64,000 nucleotides of DNA. Origin: Bin55 sp965220235 (GTDB lineage: Bacteria; Pseudomonadota; Gammaproteobacteria; Pseudomonadales; Azotimanducaceae). Shown piece by piece: positions 35,794 to 44,500 of the stretch (position 1 is its first letter; each line of letters starts with the position of its first letter). A model generated the notes under the pieces. That model did not search any database and was not told the origin of the DNA. It saw only the letters and a program-made list of their open reading frames with translations. The stretch lies in the NCBI GenBank assembly GCA_965220235.1, contig OZ244815.1:1612001-1676000 (forward strand), written 5' to 3'. A program made the translations under genes and the position numbers.

Positions 35794-36678
35794 TTAAGTA
35801 AGAGGGTCGAAGCCATTTTCATTGCTTCGCTCCTCGTCATCGAGCCTGGCAAGTTGCTCCAGCTCGTTGCGGTTCAATGAAACCCGCCTTAACGGGTTAT
35901 ATATCTTTAGGAAGTAGCTATCGATCTTTTCGATCGCTTCCTGGCGTGTTCTAAAACGACTGCGATAGACCAGTTCACGCTTCAACTGCGAGAACACACT
36001 TTCAGCGGACGCGTTGTCCGCACACGTTCGCACCCGGCCCATGCTCATGGTCAAGCCATGATGTTCGAGACAGTCCCGATACGCCTCGCTGGTGTACTGG
36101 CTGCCGTGGTCGGAATGCAGGATCGGCCGTTCACCGTCGAGGCGTGACGCCACCGCCCGGTCGACCGTGGCCGTGACCAGCTCGGCGGTCTGACGTGATC
36201 CCGTTTGCCAGGCCACCACCACGCCATCGTACAGATCTTTAATGATGCAGAGGTACACCTTGCCTTCCGCGGTCCGGACCTCGGTCAGGTCGGATACCCA
36301 GATCGTGTTCGGATCCGCTGCTGCGAAGTCGCGTTGCACGAGATCAGGGACGTCATCTGCGGTCACCCGGGCTCGCCGATGTCGGCGTTTCTTCAAGGGT
36401 ACGCCCCACAGCGAAGCCTCTTTCATGAGCCGTCGTACCCGACGCTCACCGAGCCATTCATCATGCTGCGTTCGCAGGATCTCACGCATCCGACGATACC
36501 CGAAGATCCCGCCCCATTCGGCATGGATCACACGCATCAGCGTGCGCAAGCGACGATCCTCGAGTTCCCGTGTGGACGCGCCCCCACGTTGGCACCAGGC
36601 GTAGTACTTGCTGCGCGTCACGCCCAGGCGCTCACACATGTACGACACCGGGTAGGTGTCGTCGAGGGCCGCGATCAC
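35794..36678 (-). CDS. IS3-family transposase OrfB
   Basis: A 294-residue integrase-core transposase. DDE residues are visible: D in VSDLTEV, D in LHSDHGSQY and E in NASAESVFSQLK. The HTH_21-type N-terminus (YPVSYMCERLGVTRSKYY) and the C-terminal YNPLRRVSLN are IS3 hallmarks. It starts within the end of OrfA (4-base overlap), so the active transposase is probably made by frameshift or coupling. Reading frames are intact. Confidence 0.95.
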   Translation of the reverse strand: MIAALDDTYPVSYMCERLGVTRSKYYAWCQRGGASTRELEDRRLRTLMRVIHAEWGGIFGYRRMREILRTQHDEWLGERRVRRLMKEASLWGVPLKKRRHRRARVTADDVPDLVQRDFAAADPNTIWVSDLTEVRTAEGKVYLCIIKDLYDGVVVAWQTGSRQTAELVTATVDRAVASRLDGERPILHSDHGSQYTSEAYRDCLEHHGLTMSMGRVRTCADNASAESVFSQLKRELVYRSRFRTRQEAIEKIDSYFLKIYNPLRRVSLNRNELEQLARLDDEERSNENGFDPLT

Positions 36679-36980
36679 CTGATACCGGTCGGTTGGCGTG
36701 AGGCGAAGTAACTCGACGCCTTTTTTAAAAAGTCATTCTCGACCTTCAGCCGTCCCACTTCTTTCTCTAATTCCTCATAGGTCGGGCGCTCAGCCGACGT
36801 CGATGGTGTCGTCAACAGCTTGTGCCATCGCCATAGCGTGCCTTCGCTGACGCCGAGTTGGGCGCTCACTTCCGCCGCCGTGGCCGGCGTGTTCGTCAAC
36901 AGCTGCACCGCTTCACGCTTGAATTCATCACTGTAGCGATGACCTTGACGGCCTTTCTTTCGAGGTTCAGTCATTTGCAT
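36675..36980 (-). CDS. IS3-family transposase OrfA
   Basis: A 101-residue DNA-binding OrfA with the HTH segment SAQLGVSEGTLWRWHK and a leucine-zipper-like tail (EELEKEVGRLKVENDFLKKA). A string of six A/T near the end (TTTTTTAAAAAG region around 36719-36730) is a typical programmed-frameshift site. It binds the terminal repeats and regulates transposition. Confidence 0.93.
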   Translation of the reverse strand: MQMTEPRKKGRQGHRYSDEFKREAVQLLTNTPATAAEVSAQLGVSEGTLWRWHKLLTTPSTSAERPTYEELEKEVGRLKVENDFLKKASSYFASRQPTGIR

Positions 36981-37028
36981 GCTCCTAAGTTAAATTCTGC
37001 AAATAAACTGTCCCCCTAAACGTGCGCA

Positions 37029-37270
37029 TACCCTTTGCGTTCAAAATTCGACTTCGTTTCCGTTTACTCAGATTTCAACGTTACGTAAACCCCCATGTCG
37101 TGCTCCGATGCAACGACAGAAGGCTCTAACTGAAAACGATTGTTATGGTGAGCGTAAACCCACGTTATAAGTGACTCTATCACTCACGCCGACATAGGCA
37201 CTCAAAGAGATTTTCGTTTGACTCATACACAATACGCAGCTGGTTTACGTAACAATCTCTCATCCTAGGA
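37029..37270. other. Intergenic region between the IS3 element and the restriction gene
   Basis: 240 bases without a gene; it must hold the promoter of the endonuclease gene. No strong palindrome of the controller-protein (C-box) type was seen, and no controller gene is present. Confidence 0.4.
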
Positions 37271-38014
37271 ATGATCGAAATTGAAAAATCACTGATCAGC
37301 GAAATCGAGAAGCGGATTGAAAACTACTCGGTGTGTGGATTCGTTGATCATCTTGGAACGGTTTTTCCGCTTGGTTCTGATACGAAGGTATTGAGTACTG
37401 TTTTTGAACTGGTTAGTCGACCGGCAGTTTATTCAGTTGCTTCAAGGTTTGGCTACGATGTCGTTGAACCTGAAAAACAAAACCACTACCCAGACTTTAC
37501 GTTTCATCGAGACCCTGCCGATGACGACAAAATTGCAGTCGATGTAAAAACTACATATCGAGGAAACAACGCAAGTAAGTTTAGATACACCCTTGGTTCG
37601 TATACGAGCTTTATGAGAGATGTGAACGGTAGGAAGAATATCGTGTTTCCGTTCGGCAAGTACATTCGACACATCGTGATCGGATTCGTTTACAACCGGG
37701 TTTCTCAGGAAAAAACTGCCGCGCTGCGGTCATATAGGATCGATGAGTTAATCGATATTCCACTTCCATTCTCCAACTTGAAGTTTTTCGTGAAAGAAAA
37801 ATGGCGAATCGCTGGTGATCATGCGGGTAGTGGGAATACAACCAATATCGGCAGCATCAATGGTACGTTGGCGGACTTCCGCGAAGGAAACGGACCGTTT
37901 GAATCCGAGGACGAGTTTCTCGAATATTGGCGCTCGTACGGTCGTACTGCTGCGGAGAGAGTAGATTTTTCTAATATCGAAGAGTTTCGCCAGTTGAAGC
38001 GTCGCAAAGGTTGA
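37271..38014 (+). CDS. EcoRV-like type II restriction endonuclease
   Basis: A 247-residue homologue of EcoRV, recognisable by eye over its full length: PLGSDTKVLST.FEL.SRP, QNHYPDFT, DVKTTY, LGSYTSF, AGSGNTTNIGSI and SEDEFLEYWR match. The catalytic PD...D-x-K motif is D75, D91 and K93, and the recognition loop GSGNTTNIGS is conserved, predicting cleavage at GATATC. The 3' end meets that of the methyltransferase gene 9 bases away on the other strand, a convergent R-M pair. Confidence 0.95.
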   Translation: MIEIEKSLISEIEKRIENYSVCGFVDHLGTVFPLGSDTKVLSTVFELVSRPAVYSVASRFGYDVVEPEKQNHYPDFTFHRDPADDDKIAVDVKTTYRGNNASKFRYTLGSYTSFMRDVNGRKNIVFPFGKYIRHIVIGFVYNRVSQEKTAALRSYRIDELIDIPLPFSNLKFFVKEKWRIAGDHAGSGNTTNIGSINGTLADFREGNGPFESEDEFLEYWRSYGRTAAERVDFSNIEEFRQLKRRKG

Positions 38015-38023
38015 CTGGCATGT

Positions 38024-38962
38024 TCATTGTTTATTTTCTATCGCTGCTGCGTTTCCTGACAGTATAACCGCCTCAGTCATTTCGTTCCGAAGACGCTCAA
38101 ATGCTCCGACGTGGTAAAAGTGAGACATAGTGGTTTTCGGATACTCTGAGAACCATTTGTCTACATAAGAATTTCGTCTATACCTATTTTCGAGCCACAT
38201 GGACAACGCGAAGTCGGAGTGGGACTCGATTAATAGTCTCGCCATTTCATCTGCATCCTCGTCGGTAAAGCCGTTGTAATAGTCGGTATGTCGGCCTACA
38301 TATGGTGGGTCGCAGTAGACCATGTCGCCTTCATTTCCCGCCAGAATTGTCGTACGCCAATCTTGTTCGACAAATCGCCAATCTCGATCCTTGATAGTGT
38401 CCTGTGCCCACTGGACTTGATTCACGATCTTCGTAATTAATGCAGGGCGAAATCGCTCCGGTTTTCGACAGAACGGGACATTGAAGTGTCCTTTCCTGTT
38501 GAAACGCATCATTCCGTTGAAACAGGAACGGCTTAGGAAAATGAAGTCAAAGGAGTCCTGGTGCTCATTGAAGCGTTCGCGTATTGAGTAGTAATGACTC
38601 TCGCCTCGTTCGCGCAACATCGCTCCTTCAGTCTCCAAATGTCTACGTACTGAGTCAGCGTCTATGATCCCATTCTGAATGCGCTGATACAGACGAATAA
38701 GGTGCGTGTTTGTGTCTGCCAATACTGCCCGATTCGGTTTGATGTTGAGCGCGACGACTCCAGATCCGCAGAACGGCTCAATCCAAGTTCCTTCACCGGA
38801 CCAAGAAATGGAACGTGCAATTAACGGCACGACTTTAGTCTTGATTCCCTGAGTTTTAATGGGCGGAGCTTTGGGAATCACATGGCGCGGTAATAAACCC
38901 CTAGTGTTAGACTCCATTCCTTCAGTTTGATCGAGGTTACTCTGATTATTTATTGTGCGCAT
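38024..38962 (-). CDS. EcoRV-type N6-adenine methyltransferase (Dam family)
   Basis: A 312-residue D12-class adenine methyltransferase closely related to M.EcoRV: PPIKTQGIKTKVVP, EPFCGSG (62-68, AdoMet binding), SRSCFNGMMRFN, FNVPFCRKP and DPPYVGRH (catalytic DPPY 218-221) match. It should methylate the first A of GATATC to protect the host. The ATG gives an N-terminal tail of about 30 residues not found in M.EcoRV; ATG at residue 16 is an alternative. A hairpin lies about 50 bases upstream of its start. Confidence 0.94.
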   Translation of the reverse strand: MRTINNQSNLDQTEGMESNTRGLLPRHVIPKAPPIKTQGIKTKVVPLIARSISWSGEGTWIEPFCGSGVVALNIKPNRAVLADTNTHLIRLYQRIQNGIIDADSVRRHLETEGAMLRERGESHYYSIRERFNEHQDSFDFIFLSRSCFNGMMRFNRKGHFNVPFCRKPERFRPALITKIVNQVQWAQDTIKDRDWRFVEQDWRTTILAGNEGDMVYCDPPYVGRHTDYYNGFTDEDADEMARLLIESHSDFALSMWLENRYRRNSYVDKWFSEYPKTTMSHFYHVGAFERLRNEMTEAVILSGNAAAIENKQ

Positions 38963-39402
38963 AGTTCAATTTTGATAGGTGGTTCGAATTCGAGTTTAAG
39001 TAACGCCGAACGGAGAATTTGGTCAATCTTTTATTCTCCGCTCACACGAACGTCGGTTCAACGATTGAATCGCTAACATGTGGATTCGTTGACAATGATA
39101 GATTCAAAATATGGCAACCCATAGTCGAAATGAGTTGCCACCATAAATACCATCATCTTCTCAATAACGCATCCTCCCTCGTTTCATTAATCTAGGCACG
39201 ACGAGATATGCCTTATGCACTGCAATCCGCGACCGTTACTAGAACAAAACGTGAAGGTTTTTCGTACGTGATATTCGAATCAAACGCTTTGAGATTGTTG
39301 CAAAACTGCTAGTTTTGGTCCGATAGTCCCTAGACAGCGACAGGTCTAGTTCAAGAACTACTAGGGAACGGTTGTCACTAGGTTGTTTGAAGAGAGACTA
39401 CT
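38963..39402. promoter_or_regulatory. Palindrome-rich intergenic region upstream of the methyltransferase
   Basis: 440 bases with no gene, carrying CGGAGAAT...ATTCTCCG (39011-39040, 8-bp stem) near the methyltransferase start, CAAAAC-TGCTA-GTTTTG (39301-39317), and a cluster of competing stems at 39328-39366. In that cluster CCCTAG pairs with CTAGGG, or CTAGAC with GTCTAG plus TAGTTC with GAACTA. The competing structures sit about 37 bases before a small ORF, as an attenuator or structured RNA would. Confidence 0.5.
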
Positions 39403-39615
39403 ATGGAATCCGCGCCAGAACTCAACGCGATCGATTCTTCATTCACACAGAGGATTTCTGTGGACGCACTACGCTTTGAAATTCTGACTTCGTCAGTTGT
39501 CCTTAACTATGTGCTGCAATTTCCCGGTAAAGCTGTTAAGGCAACGCTAAGTGAGGGAAAGATACCGTGCGCGCGGCTGACTACATCCAGTTGTCTGATT
39601 CGTATCAAGACTTGA
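39403..39615 (+). CDS. Small hypothetical protein (uncertain)
   Basis: A 70-residue frame with GAAGAGAG eight bases before the ATG. No family is recognised and no domain is visible; the sequence has a hydrophobic strand (FEILTSSVVLNYVLQFPG) and a basic C-terminus. It lies between the structured leader-like region and a 30-bp palindrome. It could be a leader peptide, small partner of the AIPR gene, or a chance frame. Confidence 0.35.
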   Translation: MESAPELNAIDSSFTQRISVDALRFEILTSSVVLNYVLQFPGKAVKATLSEGKIPCARLTTSSCLIRIKT

Positions 39616-39707
39616 ACCGTACTTGAACAAAATCGCGCACCGCAGATTCCCTTACCACGTCTGAGAAACAACAGTGAACGATTCGTAGCGTCTCGACGAG
39701 AATCTGT

Positions 39708-39737
39708 CGGTGCTTCACTCAATTGAGTGAAGCACCG
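39708..39737. repeat. Perfect 30-bp palindrome
   Basis: CGGTGCTTCACTCAA followed directly by its reverse complement TTGAGTGAAGCACCG, with no spacer. It lies 17 bases from the stop of the AIPR gene and about 92 bases after the small ORF, between convergent genes. No T-run flanks it, so a bidirectional terminator, a protein-binding site or a recombination site are all possible. Confidence 0.75.
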
Positions 39738-39753
39738 TATGCTTCGAGTGAAT

Positions 39754-40935
39754 TTATGGTTGTTGGCCGCTTCTTCGGTTTAAGTCAAATAAGGCAACTT
39801 GGTTATATAGATTATTCCAGTGCGACATGCTCTTACCAATCGCGTTTTGCTTGTATGCGAGCGACTTGCTTACATCTTGAGTAACCTTGATGAGAGTCGG
39901 TGCACACTGCTGCCACACACTGAGAACATCGTCGAATCCGTTTCGCCACATCATCACGTCGGATTTGTCGCTCCTAGACACGAACCATCGGAACGCACCT
40001 AACATCGGATATAACGCACCGTTAACCATACGATATTGAGAACGCTCACCTGTGAAAGTGAAGTGCCACATTCGTTCTTTCCTTTCGCTTATTGCTAGGT
40101 TTCCTGCACTACCCCCTTCTTCATTCCAGCTAGATCTGTAGTTGCGACGAATCGTGTCGTGCAAAACCAAAATGTCTTTGAGTAGGGGTTTCATTTTTTT
40201 GAACGAATTGGGGTTTTGAACGAATTGATTTAGTGCAGTTGATTTCTTCTCGTAGGAGTAAATCGGGTGAGATATACCCGAAATGTCATTAGGATGAAGC
40301 TCGACATTGAACAAACAGAGCAATGCGACGAGATCACGAGCATCGAACTCTCCTGATTGGTTTTCTTCCCACGCGATCTGATCGAAGTAGGCTTCATCCT
40401 TTAACGTGTCCTTCATCCATTGGAAAGCCTGCGCTGAGTTTTGAAGACTCATCGGCTGCACCTGAACCGAGGTGTTGAGTCCACCAGCGATACTGGGTAT
40501 CCAACTCGGATCTACACCTGTGAGTACCTGAACTAAAACAAACTGATCGGACGGAAGATCTGAGTCTTCTTGTGAATCGACGATGATTTTGTAGGTGTGG
40601 CCTCCGTCCACGATTCCCTGATTGCTAGAAGATTGAAAACTCACGCGATAGGTATCGCCGATTTTTCTAACCTTGTGAGCGATTACCGTGATACCGCCAT
40701 TTTTAAGGTGGAAAGTACCCGGTTCTGAGTCGTCCCTATTGAAAAGGCTCTCTCGGACGGTTCGGTAGACTCGTTTGTTTGTTTTTGGCGAACGTGCGTT
40801 CGGGTCATCTGGGATGCCCCGAGGTAATGTGTGCACAGGAACGACCAATATGTGGCGATCGAGATCGTTGAAGTACGGATCGGGGATTCGTCGCGCGAAT
40901 CGCACCGAATTGAAGTCGATAGCTTGTATATGCAT
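39754..40935 (-). CDS. AIPR-family abortive-infection phage-resistance protein
   Basis: A 393-residue protein with the AIPR hallmarks: FHLKNGGITVIA, then QGIVDGGHTYKI, LNTSVQVQPMSLQNS and a W-rich helix. AIPR proteins are implicated in abortive infection against phages; the biochemical activity is not settled. The family is usually larger, so this is a compact version. It is next to the EcoRV-type R-M genes, which fits a defence island. A C-terminal R-rich tail (NRRSGQQP) ends the protein. Confidence 0.75.
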   Translation of the reverse strand: MHIQAIDFNSVRFARRIPDPYFNDLDRHILVVPVHTLPRGIPDDPNARSPKTNKRVYRTVRESLFNRDDSEPGTFHLKNGGITVIAHKVRKIGDTYRVSFQSSSNQGIVDGGHTYKIIVDSQEDSDLPSDQFVLVQVLTGVDPSWIPSIAGGLNTSVQVQPMSLQNSAQAFQWMKDTLKDEAYFDQIAWEENQSGEFDARDLVALLCLFNVELHPNDISGISHPIYSYEKKSTALNQFVQNPNSFKKMKPLLKDILVLHDTIRRNYRSSWNEEGGSAGNLAISERKERMWHFTFTGERSQYRMVNGALYPMLGAFRWFVSRSDKSDVMMWRNGFDDVLSVWQQCAPTLIKVTQDVSKSLAYKQNAIGKSMSHWNNLYNQVALFDLNRRSGQQP

Positions 40936-41576
40936 GGCAAACTGCCCTCCTTGTAGATTTGGCTATCCAGCCTCTCTTTTTCAATTCGTGATGAAGTCAT
41001 CCAACTTCTCACGGGTCGAATTCTAACAAGTTGCCGTAAATTACGCGAGTCTTTTGATCGATGAACTCGTGATTACAAGATGCAGGTCGAGTGAGCTTGA
41101 CTGGTGCACGTTTGGTGATCGAGGTCTGAAAATCAAAAGAACTGTGCGCGATTTAATTTACAGGTCTTCCTAGCTGAGTGCGTTTCATGCATCAAAATTA
41201 CTCAGGCGAAAACATGGTGTTCGTTGCAGATTTGAAGAAGATTCAACAATGCAAGTGGGATATTTAATGAGTCAATCGTTCTTCGTCTAAAGAAGCTCAC
41301 TACCTCTGTTATCGTCTGATTCGAACACTCGTCAAAAATAAAGGACGAGGTACGAGATTAGAAAGCGAAGATTGTGAAGTTGGAAACGAACGCTCTTTGA
41401 CGAATCTACGATCGCAGTTTTTTCACAGATGCATAGAGGATCGAGATACCCAGGTCGGTGGAGCAGAGGTAATCAAATGGGACTTAGAGAATCGTTGTCA
41501 ATTTGAAGGGTATTGGGAATGTGATGCGACCAAATGTTCAGGCAAAATCTAAGTGAGTCGCATTAACACGTATTTA
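40936..41576. other. Gene-poor region between AIPR and metH
   Basis: 640 bases with no well-supported gene. A stop-free plus-strand frame of 93 codons (41271-41552) has no ATG, GTG or TTG that would give a full-length product (a TTG yields about 50 residues). It ends in a Cys/Trp-rich stretch (RCQFEGYWECDATKC). It could be a truncated gene, but stop-free runs of this size also occur by chance. The rest holds the AIPR promoter. Confidence 0.4.
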
Positions 41577-44500
41577 TCACGCGTCTGTGGACATCGCAAA
41601 ACTGAGCCACTTTGAAATCTCATCTACGGTTTGGTTTTTCCGTTCAGCCAAATCAGCGATTTGATCCTTCTGTAGTCGTACGGGGAAGTACTTGGATTCT
41701 GGATGGGAGAAGAACCAACCCGCAACAGAGGACGCAGGTGTCATTGCGTAGTTTTCGGTAAGCGTCACTCCCACCACTTCTTCTGCGTTGAGTAGTTTGA
41801 CGAGGGTTTCCTTCTCGCTGTGGTCGGGGCATGCTGGATAACCTGGAGCAGGTCGGATACCTTGATATGCCTCTTCTATTAGCTCGTCGTTTGAAAATGT
41901 CTCACCTGATGCATAACCCCAGAATTCGATCCGGACGCGTTCGTGCAGATACTCGGTAAATGCCTCGACTAGTCGGTCGCAAAGCCCTTGAATCAGGATT
42001 CTTTCGCCGTCGTCCGATGTCTTTGCGTAACGTGATCTCTCCCGAACCGATACCGCGGTAACAAAGCCACCAACGAAATCATCATGTCCCTCAGGCGCTA
42101 CGAAATCACTAAGGCAAAGATTGAATCCTTGACCTGCTTGTTGCTGGCGTACGTGATGAAGCGTCGTACGCGATTCCTGTCGAGCTTTATCTCTCCATAT
42201 GATGAGATCGTCGTCGCGTCTGTTCGCAGGCCAGAAATCGAAGCAACCGCGGATATGCAATTCATCATTGACCGACAATTCATCAAGCATTTCTTGTGCA
42301 TCGTTGTAGACCTCACGAGCGGTTGCTCCAACCACTACGTCCTCTAGAATCGCGGGAAACTTACCCGCTAGACCCCATGTCTTGAAAAATGGTGTCCAGT
42401 CGATGTATTCTCGAATCGTTTCAATTGCCACATCGTCTAGGTGCTGAAAAGTTAGAGTTTTAGGTTTAGGTGGCGCATAGGTTTTCCAATCCCACTTGAA
42501 CGCGTTTGCTCGTGCGGCCTCGAGATCAAAAAACTCGCGTTTTGGCGCATTAGCTCGACGTTCGCGAACTTCTGCATACACGCGACGCGTGTCTTCAACA
42601 AGCTTGTCGCGCCGCTCATCTGATAGTAAATCCGCGACTACGCCAACGCTTCTCGATGCATCCGGCACATAGATCACTGGACCTTCATATTCCGGTTCGA
42701 TTCGGATCGCGGTATGAGCACGTGAAGTCGTCGCGCCACCGATCAATAACGGTAGCGTAAATCCCAAGCGTTGCATTTCTGATGCGACGTGCACCATCTC
42801 ATTCAGAGATGGCGTGATGAGACCGGACAAACCGATGAGGTCCGCTTTCTCTTCCGTTGCAACTTCTAGGATTTTCTCGCATGGGACCATGACACCGAGA
42901 TCAATTACGCGATAGTTGTTACACTGGAGCACGACCCCGACGATGTTCTTACCGATATCGTGCACGTCGCCTTTCACTGTCGCGATCACGATGGTTCCTT
43001 TAAATCGCTGGTCTTCCGAAGACTCCTTTTCTGCTTCGATAAAAGGTTCAAGATAAGCAACGGCACGTTTCATCACCCGTGCACTCTTCACGACTTGCGG
43101 CAGGAACATGCGGCCACTGCCGAAGAGGTCTCCAACCGTATTCATGCCATCCATCAGAGGACCTTCGATAACGTGAATTGGACGTTCAGATTGCGAACGA
43201 GCCTCTTCGGTATCGTCGACGATAAATCGATCAATTCCATGAACGAGCGCATGTGAAAGACGCTCATTCACGGATTCGCTACGCCACGCTAAAACGTCTT
43301 CTTCGGTTTCGCGTGTGTCGCGCAACGTAGTTGCGAGCTCGAGTAATCGCTCGCCAGCGTCCGGGTCGGTGTTTAGGACCGTTGCTTCGACAACGTCACG
43401 CAATTCGGTTGGAATATCCTCGTAACTCGTGAGCTGGCCAGCGTTCACTATGCCCATCGCCAGTCCAGCTTTGACGGCGTGATACAGGAACACGGCATGT
43501 ATTGCCTCTCGAACCTGATTGTTACCGCGGAATGAGAACGAAATATTGCTAATCCCACCGGATGTCTTTGCATACGGCAAGTTTTCTTTTACCCACGCAC
43601 ATGCGCGAATGAAATCAGTACCGTAAGTACGTGATTCCTCTTGACCCGACGCCAGTGGGAAGATGTTGGGATCAAAGATGATGTCTTCCGGCGGAAAGTC
43701 GATCTTATCAACAAGCAGCTGATATGCGCGCTCCATGATCGTAATGCGTCGTTCGTATGACGCGGCTTGACCTTCCTCATCGAACGCCATGACGATAACT
43801 GCGGCACCGTATTGCTTGCACTTCGCCGCACGTTCAAAAAAAGCGGACTCCCCGTCCTTTAAGCTAATCGAATTTACGATACACTTGCCTTGAGCACACT
43901 GTAATCCAGCCTCGATGACGGCCCAGTCGCTTGAGTCGATCATGATGGGAACGCGTGCGATATCCGGTTCACCGGCGATGAGGTTTAGGAAGCGTCGCAT
44001 GCACGCGACGCCGTCCAGTAATCCTTCATCCATATTGACGTCGACGACCTGTGCGCCGTTCTCGACTTGATCTCGGGCAATGTCGATGGCTTCGTCGAAG
44101 TTCTCGCTCTTGATTAAGCGTTTGAAACGCGCCGACCCCGTGACGTTCGTCCGTTCTCCGATATTGAGGAACAGGCTCGCCTCGTTCCAGATGAGTGGTT
44201 CTAAACCACTAACGATGAAGTCTCGGCGGCGCTTAGGGTTTTGTCTTGCGTTCGCGTCTTTGACACGATCTGCAATTGCTTCGATATGAGCAGGTTCCGT
44301 TCCGCAACATCCGCCAACAACGTTTAACCATCCTTGATCAAGCATTTCGCCGAGCACTTGCGCCATGTTCTCAGGCGTGTCGTCATACTCGCCAAGCTCG
44401 TTAGGAAGGCCGGCATTCGGATGGACCGACACCATTGATTCAGAACATTGTGTCAGTTCTTCAATCCGCGGTCGCAGATCTTCGGCGCCTAATGCACAGT

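Larger units (their letters stand above)
35772..37028 (-). mobile_element. Complete IS3-family insertion sequence
   Basis: An insertion sequence of 1257 bp bounded by terminal inverted repeats: TGCGCACGTTTTAGGGGACA (35772-35791) and TGTCCCCCTAAACGTGCGCA (37009-37028), matching at 18 of 20 positions when reversed. Inside are OrfA and OrfB in the usual overlapping order. The ends begin TG and end CA as in IS3 elements. No 3-5 bp target duplication is obvious (GAC against TAC). It is more GC-rich by eye than its surroundings, a sign of recent arrival. Confidence 0.9.

Noticed and set aside
36205..36711. Plus-strand frame within the IS3 element
   Set aside because: Shadow of OrfB, which has the DDE residues and IS3 landmarks.
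39328..39366. tRNA T-arm-like GTTCAA stem
   Set aside because: The loop and stem resemble a T-arm but no acceptor, D or anticodon arm can be assembled around it.
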